Below are positions 1-8,279 of a stretch of DNA of 64,000 nucleotides, one piece after another. The position numbers and the translations under genes were made by a program. Every line of letters begins with the position of its first letter. The first letter of the stretch is position 1. The stretch is from Cyanobacteria bacterium TGS_CYA1 (GTDB taxonomy: Bacteria; Cyanobacteriota; Vampirovibrionia; Obscuribacterales; Obscuribacteraceae), in contig JAHCIQ010000009.1 of the NCBI GenBank assembly GCA_026129135.1, forward strand, positions 62,001 through 126,000. The letters are read 5' to 3'. Below the pieces are notes generated by a model. It saw nothing but the letters and a program-made list of their open reading frames with translations. It did not search any database and was not told the DNA's origin.

Positions 1-312
1 AGTAAGAAGATAGATGGCAATCTGAGGAAAGTTCCCCATATTGGATGGAATAAAGTTGTAGTTGACAGCAATTTTCAAGGAAAAGAGCCGATATTCAATT
101 CGTTAGACGATTCTTTCTACAGTTATTTTGTTCACTCTTTCACAGCCATCCCTTCAAATCCAAAGAACTTATTGGCTAATTGCGATTACCAAGGCTTTTC
201 AGTGACAGCCGCAGTTAAACAAAATAATGTCTACGGTTGCCAATTTCATCCCGAAAAAAGTGGTGAAACTGGACTTTCTATTATTCGAAACTTCATTGCT
301 TTGAACTCCTAA
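1..312 (+). CDS. HisH-like glutamine amidotransferase, 3' part only
   Basis: The window opens inside this reading frame, and 103 codons plus a stop are visible. The visible part carries class I glutamine amidotransferase features: PHIGWN, YFVHSF, and QFHPEKSG near the end, where the His and Glu are the last two residues of the Cys-His-Glu triad. HisH releases ammonia from glutamine for imidazole glycerol phosphate synthase. HisH paralogues in surface-glycan clusters work instead with HisF-like and PseA/WbpG-type proteins to make acetamidino sugars. Because pseC starts 24 bases downstream, I favour the glycan-type paralogue, but the upstream genes are outside the window and a true histidine-pathway HisH is not excluded. 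Confidence 0.8.
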   Translation, partial: SKKIDGNLRKVPHIGWNKVVVDSNFQGKEPIFNSLDDSFYSYFVHSFTAIPSNPKNLLANCDYQGFSVTAAVKQNNVYGCQFHPEKSGETGLSIIRNFIALNS

Positions 313-336
313 AAAGTCACTCAGCAGGAAATAAAA

Positions 337-1566
337 TTGAACATCAACCCTCAGACAAAGAACAAGTCCAAATTAGCCATTAATGGTGGTAAACCAGTCC
401 GACCAACGCTTTTGCCTTATGGGCGTCAAAGCATATCAAAAGAGGATCTAGAGCGCGTTTGCAAAACACTGCAATCGGACTGGCTCACACAAGGCCCTGA
501 GATAGAACGATTCGAACAAGCCATGGCAAAATTCGTTGGAGTTAAGTTTGCAATAGCATTTAACAGTGGGACTTCAGCGTTACATGGAGCTTACTACGCT
601 GCTGGTTTGTCTCCAGGAGACGAGGTTTTATTATCACCCATTACATTTGCCGCCACAGGCAATGCGGCACTCTACCTCGGAGCTTCTCCAGTGTTTTGTG
701 ATGTAGAGCCTAATTCGGGCAACATTGATGTTAGCGCTGCTGAAAAGATGATTAGCAAAAAAACAAAAATCTTAGTAGGCATAGATTATTCAGGACAACC
801 TTGTGACGCCGATGAATTAAGCCTCATCGCAAAAAAACACGGTTTAGTTTTTATCGTAGATGCAGCACACTCACTAGGTGGAACCTATAAAAGCAAACCA
901 GCTGGAAGCTTAGCAGACATGTCTGTTTTGAGTTTTCACCCCCTCAAATCGATTACGACAGGCGAAGGAGGAATGGTCCTCACCAATGATTCCAAATATT
1001 ATGACAAGTTGCTGACGTTTCGGACTCACGGTATCGAGAAGCGCTACGAGAGGTACGTTAACGCCGATGAATATCAAGGCGCTTGGTACCACGAAATGCA
1101 AAATCTGGGATTTAATTACCGTATGACTGACATTCAAGCCTCTTTAGGACGCAGTCAACTAGAGCGTCTTACTAAATTCATAGACCGTCGAAGAGAAATT
1201 GCCTCTGCATACAAAAAAAGCCTTGCCACCATGAATGGTATCGAGTTTTTAATCGAGAAAGAGCACCGCGAGTCTGCTTACCATTTGTTTCCAATACTGC
1301 TTTCAAAAGAACCTCTAGCTCTGAATCGCAAACTTATTTTTGAAGCAATGCGAGCGGAGAATATTGGTGTGCAAGTTCACTACCTTCCCATATACCGCCA
1401 TCCTTACTACAAAGACAGACTATCCATGGAGGTTCCTAATTGCCCCGAATCAGACAGATTCTATTCTCGCGAAATTTCACTTCCTATTTTTCCCGACATG
1501 AAAGACTCCGATATTCGAGATGTCGTCACCGCCCTAGACAAGGTTTCTAGAGAGTTTCTGCAATAA
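337..1566 (+). CDS. pseC: UDP-4-amino-4,6-dideoxy-N-acetyl-beta-L-altrosamine transaminase (PseC-like)
   Basis: This is a DegT/DnrJ/EryC1/StrS family PLP aminotransferase of 409 residues. In pseudaminic acid synthesis PseC aminates C4 of the 4-keto sugar made by PseB. Visible signatures are PYGRQ near the N-terminus, SDWLTQGP, NSGTSALHGAYYAAG, the DAAHSLGG stretch with the PLP-contacting Asp, and SFHPLKSITTGEGG, whose Lys (about residue 204) should form the Schiff base. The start is TTG, preceded by an AGGAA ribosome site about 7 bases upstream. PseB lies 2.8 kb away on the other strand, which supports this substrate over other DegT family members. The later steps (PseH, PseG, PseI, PseF) are not in the window. 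Confidence 0.85.
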   Translation: MNINPQTKNKSKLAINGGKPVRPTLLPYGRQSISKEDLERVCKTLQSDWLTQGPEIERFEQAMAKFVGVKFAIAFNSGTSALHGAYYAAGLSPGDEVLLSPITFAATGNAALYLGASPVFCDVEPNSGNIDVSAAEKMISKKTKILVGIDYSGQPCDADELSLIAKKHGLVFIVDAAHSLGGTYKSKPAGSLADMSVLSFHPLKSITTGEGGMVLTNDSKYYDKLLTFRTHGIEKRYERYVNADEYQGAWYHEMQNLGFNYRMTDIQASLGRSQLERLTKFIDRRREIASAYKKSLATMNGIEFLIEKEHRESAYHLFPILLSKEPLALNRKLIFEAMRAENIGVQVHYLPIYRHPYYKDRLSMEVPNCPESDRFYSREISLPIFPDMKDSDIRDVVTALDKVSREFLQ

Positions 1567-1629
1567 GAAAACCGTTTCTTAAAATTTATTCGATATCTCT
1601 TGAAAAGCCCGCTATATAATAGTCTCCTT

Positions 1630-3087
1630 ATGCTTTTCACCAGTTTCCAATATTTATTATTCTTACCTGTTGTAGTTTGTTTGTTTTGGATTCTTCCCAG
1701 GCAAGCTCGTCTACCTATGCTACTTCTCGCCAGCTATCTCTTTTACATGAGCTGGCAGCCAATGTTTGTATTTCTCATTTTCGGAATGACCGTATTCAAT
1801 TGGGTATTAGGAAATATCCTCTCGGCAGCACATGAGAAGAAAAAACTAATATTTGGCTTTGGTATTACGCTCAATTTGCTGTGCCTTGCAATATTTAAGT
1901 ATTCGAACCTTATTTGCTCTTCTCTCAATTCTTTTTCAAATACGTTCTTTGGAAAAAATCCGCATTGGATGTCAGACATCGTTCTGCCTTTAGCAATCTC
2001 CTTTTTTATTTTTGAATTCATCCACTATTTATTTGAGATTTATAGAGGCCACGAACCAATAAAATCATTCACTCTATTTGCCTTATTTGCTGCTTTTTTT
2101 CCAACTCAAATTGCAGGACCGATCAAGCGTTTTCCTGATTTTGAAGTGCAAATGCAAGAACACAAGCCTTTTAAGCTCAGATATCTCGATGACGGAATAC
2201 CGCTCATTATAATTGGATTCGCCAAGAAGATTTTGCTAGCTGATACTTTAGCTCAGCTAGTTAACATGGGATATACAATTCCCAACGAGTTTGGTTCTCT
2301 TGAACTCTGGCTGTTCGCATATGCGTTTGCATTTCAAATTTATTTTGATTTTTCTGGATACACTGACATAGCCCGGGGTTCGGCAATGCTTTTTGGATAC
2401 AAAATTCCAATAAATTTCAACATGCCTTATATTGCCTCGAATATCTCCAACTTCTGGCATCGTTGGCACATTTCTCTATCTACCTGGCTGCGCGATTATT
2501 TATTCATTCCTCTGGGCGGTTCGCGTGGAAATGAGTTTCAAACAAATCGCAACTTATTCATTACTATGGTTTTAGGAGGTCTTTGGCACGGCGCATCCTG
2601 GAACTTTGTAGTTTGGGGCATTTATCACGGTTTGGCACTTGCTGCTCACAGAACATTTTTGACATTTAAGAAAAATTTCGAGTGGTTGGATCGCTTTGTA
2701 TCTAGCAAGTTGGGAAATCTTTTAAGCATCGTTTTCACTTTTCATATAGTGTGTATGGGCTGGGTACTTTTTCGAGTGCAAGACATTGGAGTCGCTTTGA
2801 ATGCGCTTAAAAGAATGGTTTTGTTATCACCCATTTATTCCCATACAGAAGTCACTATCGGCCAATTCCTTGTATTAAAACAAGATCTTCCAGTGATTAT
2901 CATAATTTCGCTCATTTTGACTTTGATTATGTTGTTTTTGAATTTGCCTTTGTCATTTTTGTCTGAAAGAAAGATTTTTCGAAACTGCCCTCCTTGGCTT
3001 GTAGGTTCATTTTGTTGCTGTCTAATTGTAATTATGCTTATTTTTCTTCCTGATGGTACTCAGCCTTTTATCTATTTCCAGTTTTAG
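1630..3087 (+). CDS. MBOAT family O-acyltransferase, AlgI-like (copy 1)
   Basis: A polytopic inner-membrane protein of 485 residues that should move an acyl group, usually acetyl, across the membrane to a surface glycan, working with an SGNH-type partner. Diagnostic motifs are FFPTQIAGPIKR, YFDFSGYTDIARGSAMLFGY, NFWHRWHISLSTWLRDY and GGLWHGASW; the His at about residue 320 is the catalytic candidate. I chose ATG 1630 because the paralogue at 6780-8195 aligns from that Met (MLFTSFQYLLFLP against MLFASFAYLIFLP). An in-frame TTG at 1600 is possible, and neither start has a clear ribosome site. The SGNH gene follows 9 bases after the stop. The acceptor could be the pseudaminic acid type glycan, which is inference. 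Confidence 0.88.
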   Translation: MLFTSFQYLLFLPVVVCLFWILPRQARLPMLLLASYLFYMSWQPMFVFLIFGMTVFNWVLGNILSAAHEKKKLIFGFGITLNLLCLAIFKYSNLICSSLNSFSNTFFGKNPHWMSDIVLPLAISFFIFEFIHYLFEIYRGHEPIKSFTLFALFAAFFPTQIAGPIKRFPDFEVQMQEHKPFKLRYLDDGIPLIIIGFAKKILLADTLAQLVNMGYTIPNEFGSLELWLFAYAFAFQIYFDFSGYTDIARGSAMLFGYKIPINFNMPYIASNISNFWHRWHISLSTWLRDYLFIPLGGSRGNEFQTNRNLFITMVLGGLWHGASWNFVVWGIYHGLALAAHRTFLTFKKNFEWLDRFVSSKLGNLLSIVFTFHIVCMGWVLFRVQDIGVALNALKRMVLLSPIYSHTEVTIGQFLVLKQDLPVIIIISLILTLIMLFLNLPLSFLSERKIFRNCPPWLVGSFCCCLIVIMLIFLPDGTQPFIYFQF

Positions 3088-3096
3088 CCTAGCAAA

Positions 3097-4326
3097 ATGC
3101 CAAAGTTAGCCACCAACGAGAAATCAAAAAGCACTGAACAAATATCAGATGTGAGTATTCCTACGGCATGGAGACCTAGTCAGTCTAGCTTTTTATGGAT
3201 AATCCTGCTTTTAGCCACAATAGACATATTTCTTTCGGTTTTTCGTCCACTTAAATTTGTGTACGTTCAAGGCACAATGTTAAAAGACAACGATTATGTT
3301 GGCATCAAAATAGATAAGTTGTTGACCGATCATAATCAAGTAAATTCATACGTTTTTGGCGACTCAACGGCAGACTCACTGTGCAGTTTCGCTGATATGT
3401 CTCATCTTAAAGTGAAGCTGAATACGGTCACAAGATACAGCTATGACGACGCGAAATTTGCCCAAAATCAAATGCAAGAACAGTTAGGATTACCCTTAAA
3501 AATTAAGAATGCCTATTTTGGCGGATGTTTAATTTCAGACCAAAAATTGATGTTGCAAAAACTATTGGAAAATGGGGCCCGCCCTAAAATAATTTTTTTG
3601 ACTGTGGTTCCTCGACCTTTCATAGATACAACTGTGGAAGAAAACATTTCTCCCGTAAAGTGCTATTTCGAACACAGATATCGCAATTTGGGTCAGGTAA
3701 AAGGTTTTGTCGAACTGGTTGACTACTTACTTGCTACATCCTCTAGCATTTATAAAACACGTTCAGACTACTTCATAGTACTTTCTAGCCTGGCATGCAG
3801 CATTCTTGAAAGACCTTTAGAGCCTTTTGGCACCAAAACTAGTATCACCAAAAAAAACAAAGTTTCATTAGCTGGTGATGAAGAGACTATAGATCCTGAT
3901 AGAAACTCAGATGAAGATTTGAGTAAGCTTTGTATGAGCTTTTATAAAAACGCTTATCGTTTTGATCAAAAAACATATGATTTTCAACTCCAAAACTTTA
4001 AGGAAATGTTGAACCTACTAAAGTCAAAAAAAATAACTACAGTTATAGTCAAGCTGCCCCTGGGAAGAGAAAATTTGGAGCTATTACAAAAGAACGCTTC
4101 TGCAAAATGGAACCAAGATGTAAACAAATTAGCTCAACAATTTGATGTTCATATTGTTGATTTGCAAAACAGCAACAAATTCACTTCAAAAGATTTTTTG
4201 GACACCGTTCACATGACCGGTCCAGGGGCAATCAAAACATGGCAGTGCATTGTTGAAGATATTAGGAATGATACTATGATGCATCAAAAACTAAAAAATC
4301 AGTTCAACCTAGAAACAGCCAAATAA
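3097..4326 (+). CDS. SGNH-fold acyltransferase partner protein, membrane anchored (copy 1)
   Basis: A 409-residue protein with one N-terminal membrane segment (about residues 28-50) and an extracytoplasmic domain. A GDS motif at residues 88-90 (context VFGDSTADS) and a C-terminal DTVHMTGPG block (Asp 369, His 372) give the Ser-Asp-His pattern of SGNH/GDSL esterases. In AlgI/AlgJ-AlgX and DltB/DltD systems such a protein completes transfer of the acyl group delivered by the MBOAT partner. It lies 9 bases behind MBOAT copy 1 and is probably cotranscribed. A distant paralogue is encoded at 5504-6778. The gene is AT-rich relative to the housekeeping genes. The exact substrate is unknown. Confidence 0.7.
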   Translation: MPKLATNEKSKSTEQISDVSIPTAWRPSQSSFLWIILLLATIDIFLSVFRPLKFVYVQGTMLKDNDYVGIKIDKLLTDHNQVNSYVFGDSTADSLCSFADMSHLKVKLNTVTRYSYDDAKFAQNQMQEQLGLPLKIKNAYFGGCLISDQKLMLQKLLENGARPKIIFLTVVPRPFIDTTVEENISPVKCYFEHRYRNLGQVKGFVELVDYLLATSSSIYKTRSDYFIVLSSLACSILERPLEPFGTKTSITKKNKVSLAGDEETIDPDRNSDEDLSKLCMSFYKNAYRFDQKTYDFQLQNFKEMLNLLKSKKITTVIVKLPLGRENLELLQKNASAKWNQDVNKLAQQFDVHIVDLQNSNKFTSKDFLDTVHMTGPGAIKTWQCIVEDIRNDTMMHQKLKNQFNLETAK

Positions 4327-4330
4327 TTTA

Positions 4331-5386
4331 CTATTTTGTCGTTTCTTGCATATCTTTTTCATCACTGAAAATCAGTTTAGTAAGATCATCGACTTGCAAC
4401 CATTGGCTGTTGAGATCGCTTCGATACCTGAAGCCATCATCAACTTTAACACCACCCTTTTCAATCAGTCGGTCAGCTTTCCACCACATTTGATTGGGTT
4501 GAATTATGTACCGATCAGGAAATTCAATACACCATGGGGACTCGTCTCGAGGAACAAGTACCTCGTGTAGCTTTTCTCCAGGACGCAATCCCGAATATTC
4601 GTATCTACAGTAGGGACCTATTGCTTCAGCTAAGTCGATAAGACGCATGCTAGCTATTTTGGGTACAAAAATTTCGCCACCTTCCATCCAATCGATACTA
4701 GACAGAACAAAATCCACTCCTTGGTCCAAAGTGAGCCAGAAGCGAGTCATGCGTTCGTCAGTTAGACGAAGTACGCCAGTCTTACGCATTTCTAAAAAGA
4801 GTGGAATCACACTTCCGCGGCTTCCAAGCACGTTACCATACCGAACTATTGAAAATTGCGTTTCTCGGGAACCAGCATAAGCATTAGCTGTGACAAACAA
4901 CTTATCGGCACATAGCTTGGTTGCGCCATAGAGATTCACTGGATTCGCAGCTTTATCTGTGCTTAGAGCCAGCACCTTTTTTACTCCGCGGTCGATTGCT
5001 GCATCTATTACATTAGCTGCTCCAATAACATTGGTCTTAACGAATTCAAAAGGGTTGTATTCAGCAGCTGGAACCTGCTTGAGAGCCGCGGCGTGAACGA
5101 CGACATCAACATCTTGAAAAGCCCTATAAAGCCTATCTTTATCTCGAACATCGCCTAAGAAATACCGGACACAGCGATCATTTACGGTTTGCGACATCTC
5201 ATATTGTTTGAGTTCATCGCGGCTGAAGACTATCAACTTCTTGGGATTGTACCGACTTAAGACTTGCTTCACAAATTTCTGGCCAAACGAACCAGTTCCA
5301 CCAGTAATGAGTACAGTCGAATCATTCCAGTCTATTTTCGAGTTAGAGCCTATTGACTGCATTAGTTTGCTATCCTTTCCACTCAT
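4331..5386 (-). CDS. pseB: UDP-N-acetylglucosamine 4,6-dehydratase (inverting), PseB
   Basis: A 351-residue extended SDR enzyme. PseB converts UDP-GlcNAc to the 4-keto-6-deoxy-L-arabino sugar, the first step towards pseudaminic acid. Evidence: the NAD(P) loop TGGTGSFGQ about residue 29; SRDELKQYEM, typical of PseB and FlaA1; HAAALKQVPAAEYNP; and the active-site stretch STDKAANPVNLYGATK. The C-terminal SGLRPGEKLHEVL block is also typical. The length fits the short PseB class rather than the long membrane-bound CapD class. It is convergent with the SGNH gene before it (4 bases between stops) and sits between two mirror-image MBOAT/SGNH pairs, so it may be transcribed separately from pseC. Confidence 0.88.
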   Translation of the reverse strand: MSGKDSKLMQSIGSNSKIDWNDSTVLITGGTGSFGQKFVKQVLSRYNPKKLIVFSRDELKQYEMSQTVNDRCVRYFLGDVRDKDRLYRAFQDVDVVVHAAALKQVPAAEYNPFEFVKTNVIGAANVIDAAIDRGVKKVLALSTDKAANPVNLYGATKLCADKLFVTANAYAGSRETQFSIVRYGNVLGSRGSVIPLFLEMRKTGVLRLTDERMTRFWLTLDQGVDFVLSSIDWMEGGEIFVPKIASMRLIDLAEAIGPYCRYEYSGLRPGEKLHEVLVPRDESPWCIEFPDRYIIQPNQMWWKADRLIEKGGVKVDDGFRYRSDLNSQWLQVDDLTKLIFSDEKDMQETTK

Positions 5387-5503
5387 AGACTGACTGCCCT
5401 TCGCCTTTGCAACTTTCGATTCAAGAGGCTCAAAAATGGTCTATATTACGCCCTTCTGGCTTGACCGCCATGATAAGTCCTTTAGATTGTCATTTTTCTA
5501 AAA

Positions 5504-6778
5504 CTATTGAATCGAGCGATCTAGCGCCGCTGCAAGCCTCTTTTGTAACTTTTCGCCGCCCTTTGCATTTAAGTGGACCGTATCCATGAAATCACTTTGG
5601 TCAAACCCATTTCGTAAATCGAGCAACATACATTGATATCGCTCAGCCACTCTGCTCAAATTTGCATCATAACCGTTGGCCGTTTCTGCTGGGACCAGAC
5701 TAAAATTGTCTTTTGTAATCGGCATTTTCACCAAATACAGATTGGTCCCGTTTTCACGGCATATTTTAGCCAGCTTTTCTAAAAGAGCTTGATTCTTTTC
5801 CATTTTCGCTTTGTTACAGGGTAGGTAGTGTCCTTTATATTGAATCAATTGAGTTTGGATTCTCTGTTGCGAAACAGTGTCCCAGGGCATTGTATCCGCA
5901 TTTGTACCAGCTAACTTTGCGTCTTTTGAAACACATTCGACTTTAACTTGTTTTGCAGGAGCAGTTGCGGTTGCAGGAGCAGTTGCAATTTTTGATTTTA
6001 AAAATATGTTTGCCCTCGCTTGAGCAATGTCACTCATATTTTTGCGAACCGCAAAAAGCTGCCAAAAATGGCTGGCTATAACATCGTCAACGTCCTTTGC
6101 GTCAGGAGTTTCACCTAGCCTGGCAAGCTTTATTTGCAATTGATTGAAATAGTTTCTTAAGTCTTTTGGCAGAATTAAATCAGAAAGCTTGTATGCGGTT
6201 AATTCACCCCGCTGAAAAAGATTAGGATGTGAATATTGCGGTGCCAGCTCCAATGCAGCAGTTCCACCCAGAGCACCACCGACAGGCGTTAAATTGTCTG
6301 CTATAGCTCTTGGCTCTATGCCGTATACAACAGTTTTTGGTAGTTTCTCACGTTTCACCAACTCCTTGACAATTAACAAGGCATCAGCGGGCGTTGCAGC
6401 AAGACAGCTCAAATTAACCGCATAGATGGATTTGCCGGTTCTTTCTCGAACCAGATTTGACAAGAATTTGATCTGGACATAACTGTCGCCACACTGTTTG
6501 AGAGGAGCAAATCCCAGCTTAAAATCGGGGAAACTGAAGGCCGTGACGACAAGCGACGAGCCCAAAAGAAGCACGTCTGCTTTGCGACCATTCTGAATCG
6601 ATTCTCTCAAAGCAGGAATACGACTTTCATTGCTGGCTAAACTCGTCTTTGATTTTTCATCTTCTTTTTTTCGAAAATCTAAAACGAAACAATCTGCAGT
6701 CAACAATAGAATCAAAAGCAGAAGAGCAGGGCTCTTTGCCAATCGACCAACGCACCTTTTCAAGAAATCTACACTCAT
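5504..6778 (-). CDS. SGNH-fold acyltransferase partner protein, membrane anchored (copy 2)
   Basis: A 424-residue protein with an N-terminal membrane segment (about residues 17-32) followed by an extracytoplasmic domain. The nucleophile region reads LLGSSLVV (Ser 74 or 75), so GSS replaces the GDS of copy 1. The C-terminal DTVHLNAKGG (Asp 399, His 402) matches the DTVH block of copy 1. An alanine/threonine-rich stretch around residues 262-275 looks like a flexible linker. Its start codon lies one base beyond the stop of MBOAT copy 2, so the two are translationally close and should work together in glycan O-acylation. It faces the same direction as pseB and could be its operon neighbour. Confidence 0.68.
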   Translation of the reverse strand: MSVDFLKRCVGRLAKSPALLLLILLLTADCFVLDFRKKEDEKSKTSLASNESRIPALRESIQNGRKADVLLLGSSLVVTAFSFPDFKLGFAPLKQCGDSYVQIKFLSNLVRERTGKSIYAVNLSCLAATPADALLIVKELVKREKLPKTVVYGIEPRAIADNLTPVGGALGGTAALELAPQYSHPNLFQRGELTAYKLSDLILPKDLRNYFNQLQIKLARLGETPDAKDVDDVIASHFWQLFAVRKNMSDIAQARANIFLKSKIATAPATATAPAKQVKVECVSKDAKLAGTNADTMPWDTVSQQRIQTQLIQYKGHYLPCNKAKMEKNQALLEKLAKICRENGTNLYLVKMPITKDNFSLVPAETANGYDANLSRVAERYQCMLLDLRNGFDQSDFMDTVHLNAKGGEKLQKRLAAALDRSIQ

Positions 6779-6779
6779 A

Positions 6780-8195
6780 TCAAAACTGAAAATAAATAAA
6801 CGGCTCTGAATGATCTGGCAAAAGACTTACCATCAAAACAATGAGAACGAAAGAAAAGAGCGCTTTGGCAAAGGCTGGAGTCTGTTGAAAAAACTTCTTC
6901 TCGTTCAGCCATGAAACAGGGAAATTAGCCAGAAGCAAAGCTCCCACCATTACTGTTACGCAAGGCACGATCAAGGGATAGTCCAGTGTAAAAAATATCA
7001 GTGATTTGAGCGAATTGAAATTGAATACGACCATTTTCTTGACGATACCAAAGGCGGTGCCAATATCGTGCACGCGGAAGAATACCCAACCTATGCAAAC
7101 CACGTGGAAAGTCAGAATTATTGAAAAAATATTCCAGATCTTAGAAGCAAAAAATGGTTTCAGGCCTTGCCACTTCTCAGTCAAACGTGCAAATTGTCTG
7201 TGCGCAATCAAAGCAAGCCCGTGAAACATCCCCCAGACCACGAAACTCCAGGACGCTCCGTGCCAGAGTCCACCAAGAGTCATTGTGATGAGTAAATTGC
7301 GATTAGTCTTGAATTCGCTACCCCTTGAACCGCCCAGTGGAATGAACAGATAATCGCGCAACCAGCTCGAAAGCGAAATGTGCCAGCGATGCCAAAAGTT
7401 TGAGATATTAGAGGCAATATAAGGCATGTTGAAATTAATCGGAATCTTGTATCCAAAGAGCATGGCTGAACCGCGGGCGATATCTGTATATCCCGAGAAA
7501 TCAAAATAAATCTGAAAAGCAAAGGCATAGGCAAATATCCAGAGTTCAGTAGAACTAAAGGCTTCTGGCATCTTGTAGCCCATGTTAACGAAGATGGCAA
7601 AATTATCTGCAAACAAGACTTTTTTAGCTAAACCCAAGATTATGAGCGGGATGCCTTCGTCAAAATAGCTCAAGCGAAGCGATTTTTCTTCATCCATTTG
7701 CTTTTGAAAGTCCTGGTAACGCTTGATGGGACCAGCAATTTGAGTGGGAAAGAAAGCGGCAAAGAGACAAAATAAAACTGGCGATTTCATCGGGGCGGCG
7801 CCGCGATAAATCTCGAATAAATAGTGTATGAACTCGAAAGTAAAGAAAGAAATGGCTAGCGGCAAGGCTATTTGCCAGTGCACATCAAGTCCTGCCATAT
7901 TCAAAGTTTCGCATACTAAGCCGGCATATTTGAAAATTCCCAGACAGAGCAAGTTGATACCAACTCCGATACCAAATATCAATTTCTTTTGAGCAGATTT
8001 ATCGAGTAGATTGCCCCAAAGCCAGTTAAACAAACTCATTGCGACGATCAACACTAAAAAGATTGGAACGCAGCACATGTAAAAGTAGTAGCTGGCTACA
8101 AGCAAAAATAAGAGCCTGAATTTCCTCGGCATCATCCAATGAAGAGCAACGACGACCGGCAAGAAAATGAGGTAGGCAAAACTCGCAAATAACAT
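6780..8195 (-). CDS. MBOAT family O-acyltransferase, AlgI-like (copy 2)
   Basis: A 471-residue polytopic membrane acyltransferase, clearly paralogous to the gene at 1630-3087. Shared blocks include FFPTQIAGPIKR, YFDFSGYTDIARGSAMLFGY, NFWHRWHISLSSWLRDY and GGLWHGASW, with the catalytic His candidate at about residue 312. Both copies end in the same PFIYFQF tail. I start it at ATG 8195 by alignment with copy 1; an in-frame TTG at 8213 would add six residues. It precedes its SGNH partner with one base between. The 84 bases between this start and the divergent gene at 8280 must contain both promoters. Confidence 0.88.
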   Translation of the reverse strand: MLFASFAYLIFLPVVVALHWMMPRKFRLLFLLVASYYFYMCCVPIFLVLIVAMSLFNWLWGNLLDKSAQKKLIFGIGVGINLLCLGIFKYAGLVCETLNMAGLDVHWQIALPLAISFFTFEFIHYLFEIYRGAAPMKSPVLFCLFAAFFPTQIAGPIKRYQDFQKQMDEEKSLRLSYFDEGIPLIILGLAKKVLFADNFAIFVNMGYKMPEAFSSTELWIFAYAFAFQIYFDFSGYTDIARGSAMLFGYKIPINFNMPYIASNISNFWHRWHISLSSWLRDYLFIPLGGSRGSEFKTNRNLLITMTLGGLWHGASWSFVVWGMFHGLALIAHRQFARLTEKWQGLKPFFASKIWNIFSIILTFHVVCIGWVFFRVHDIGTAFGIVKKMVVFNFNSLKSLIFFTLDYPLIVPCVTVMVGALLLANFPVSWLNEKKFFQQTPAFAKALFSFVLIVLMVSLLPDHSEPFIYFQF

Positions 8196-8279
8196 AGTTG
8201 CAAATTCTACCAACTACTCTTTGCAACATCATTTTAGCTCTCTAATTTATAAAGCTATTCGCTATAATGAAGGCGAAAA

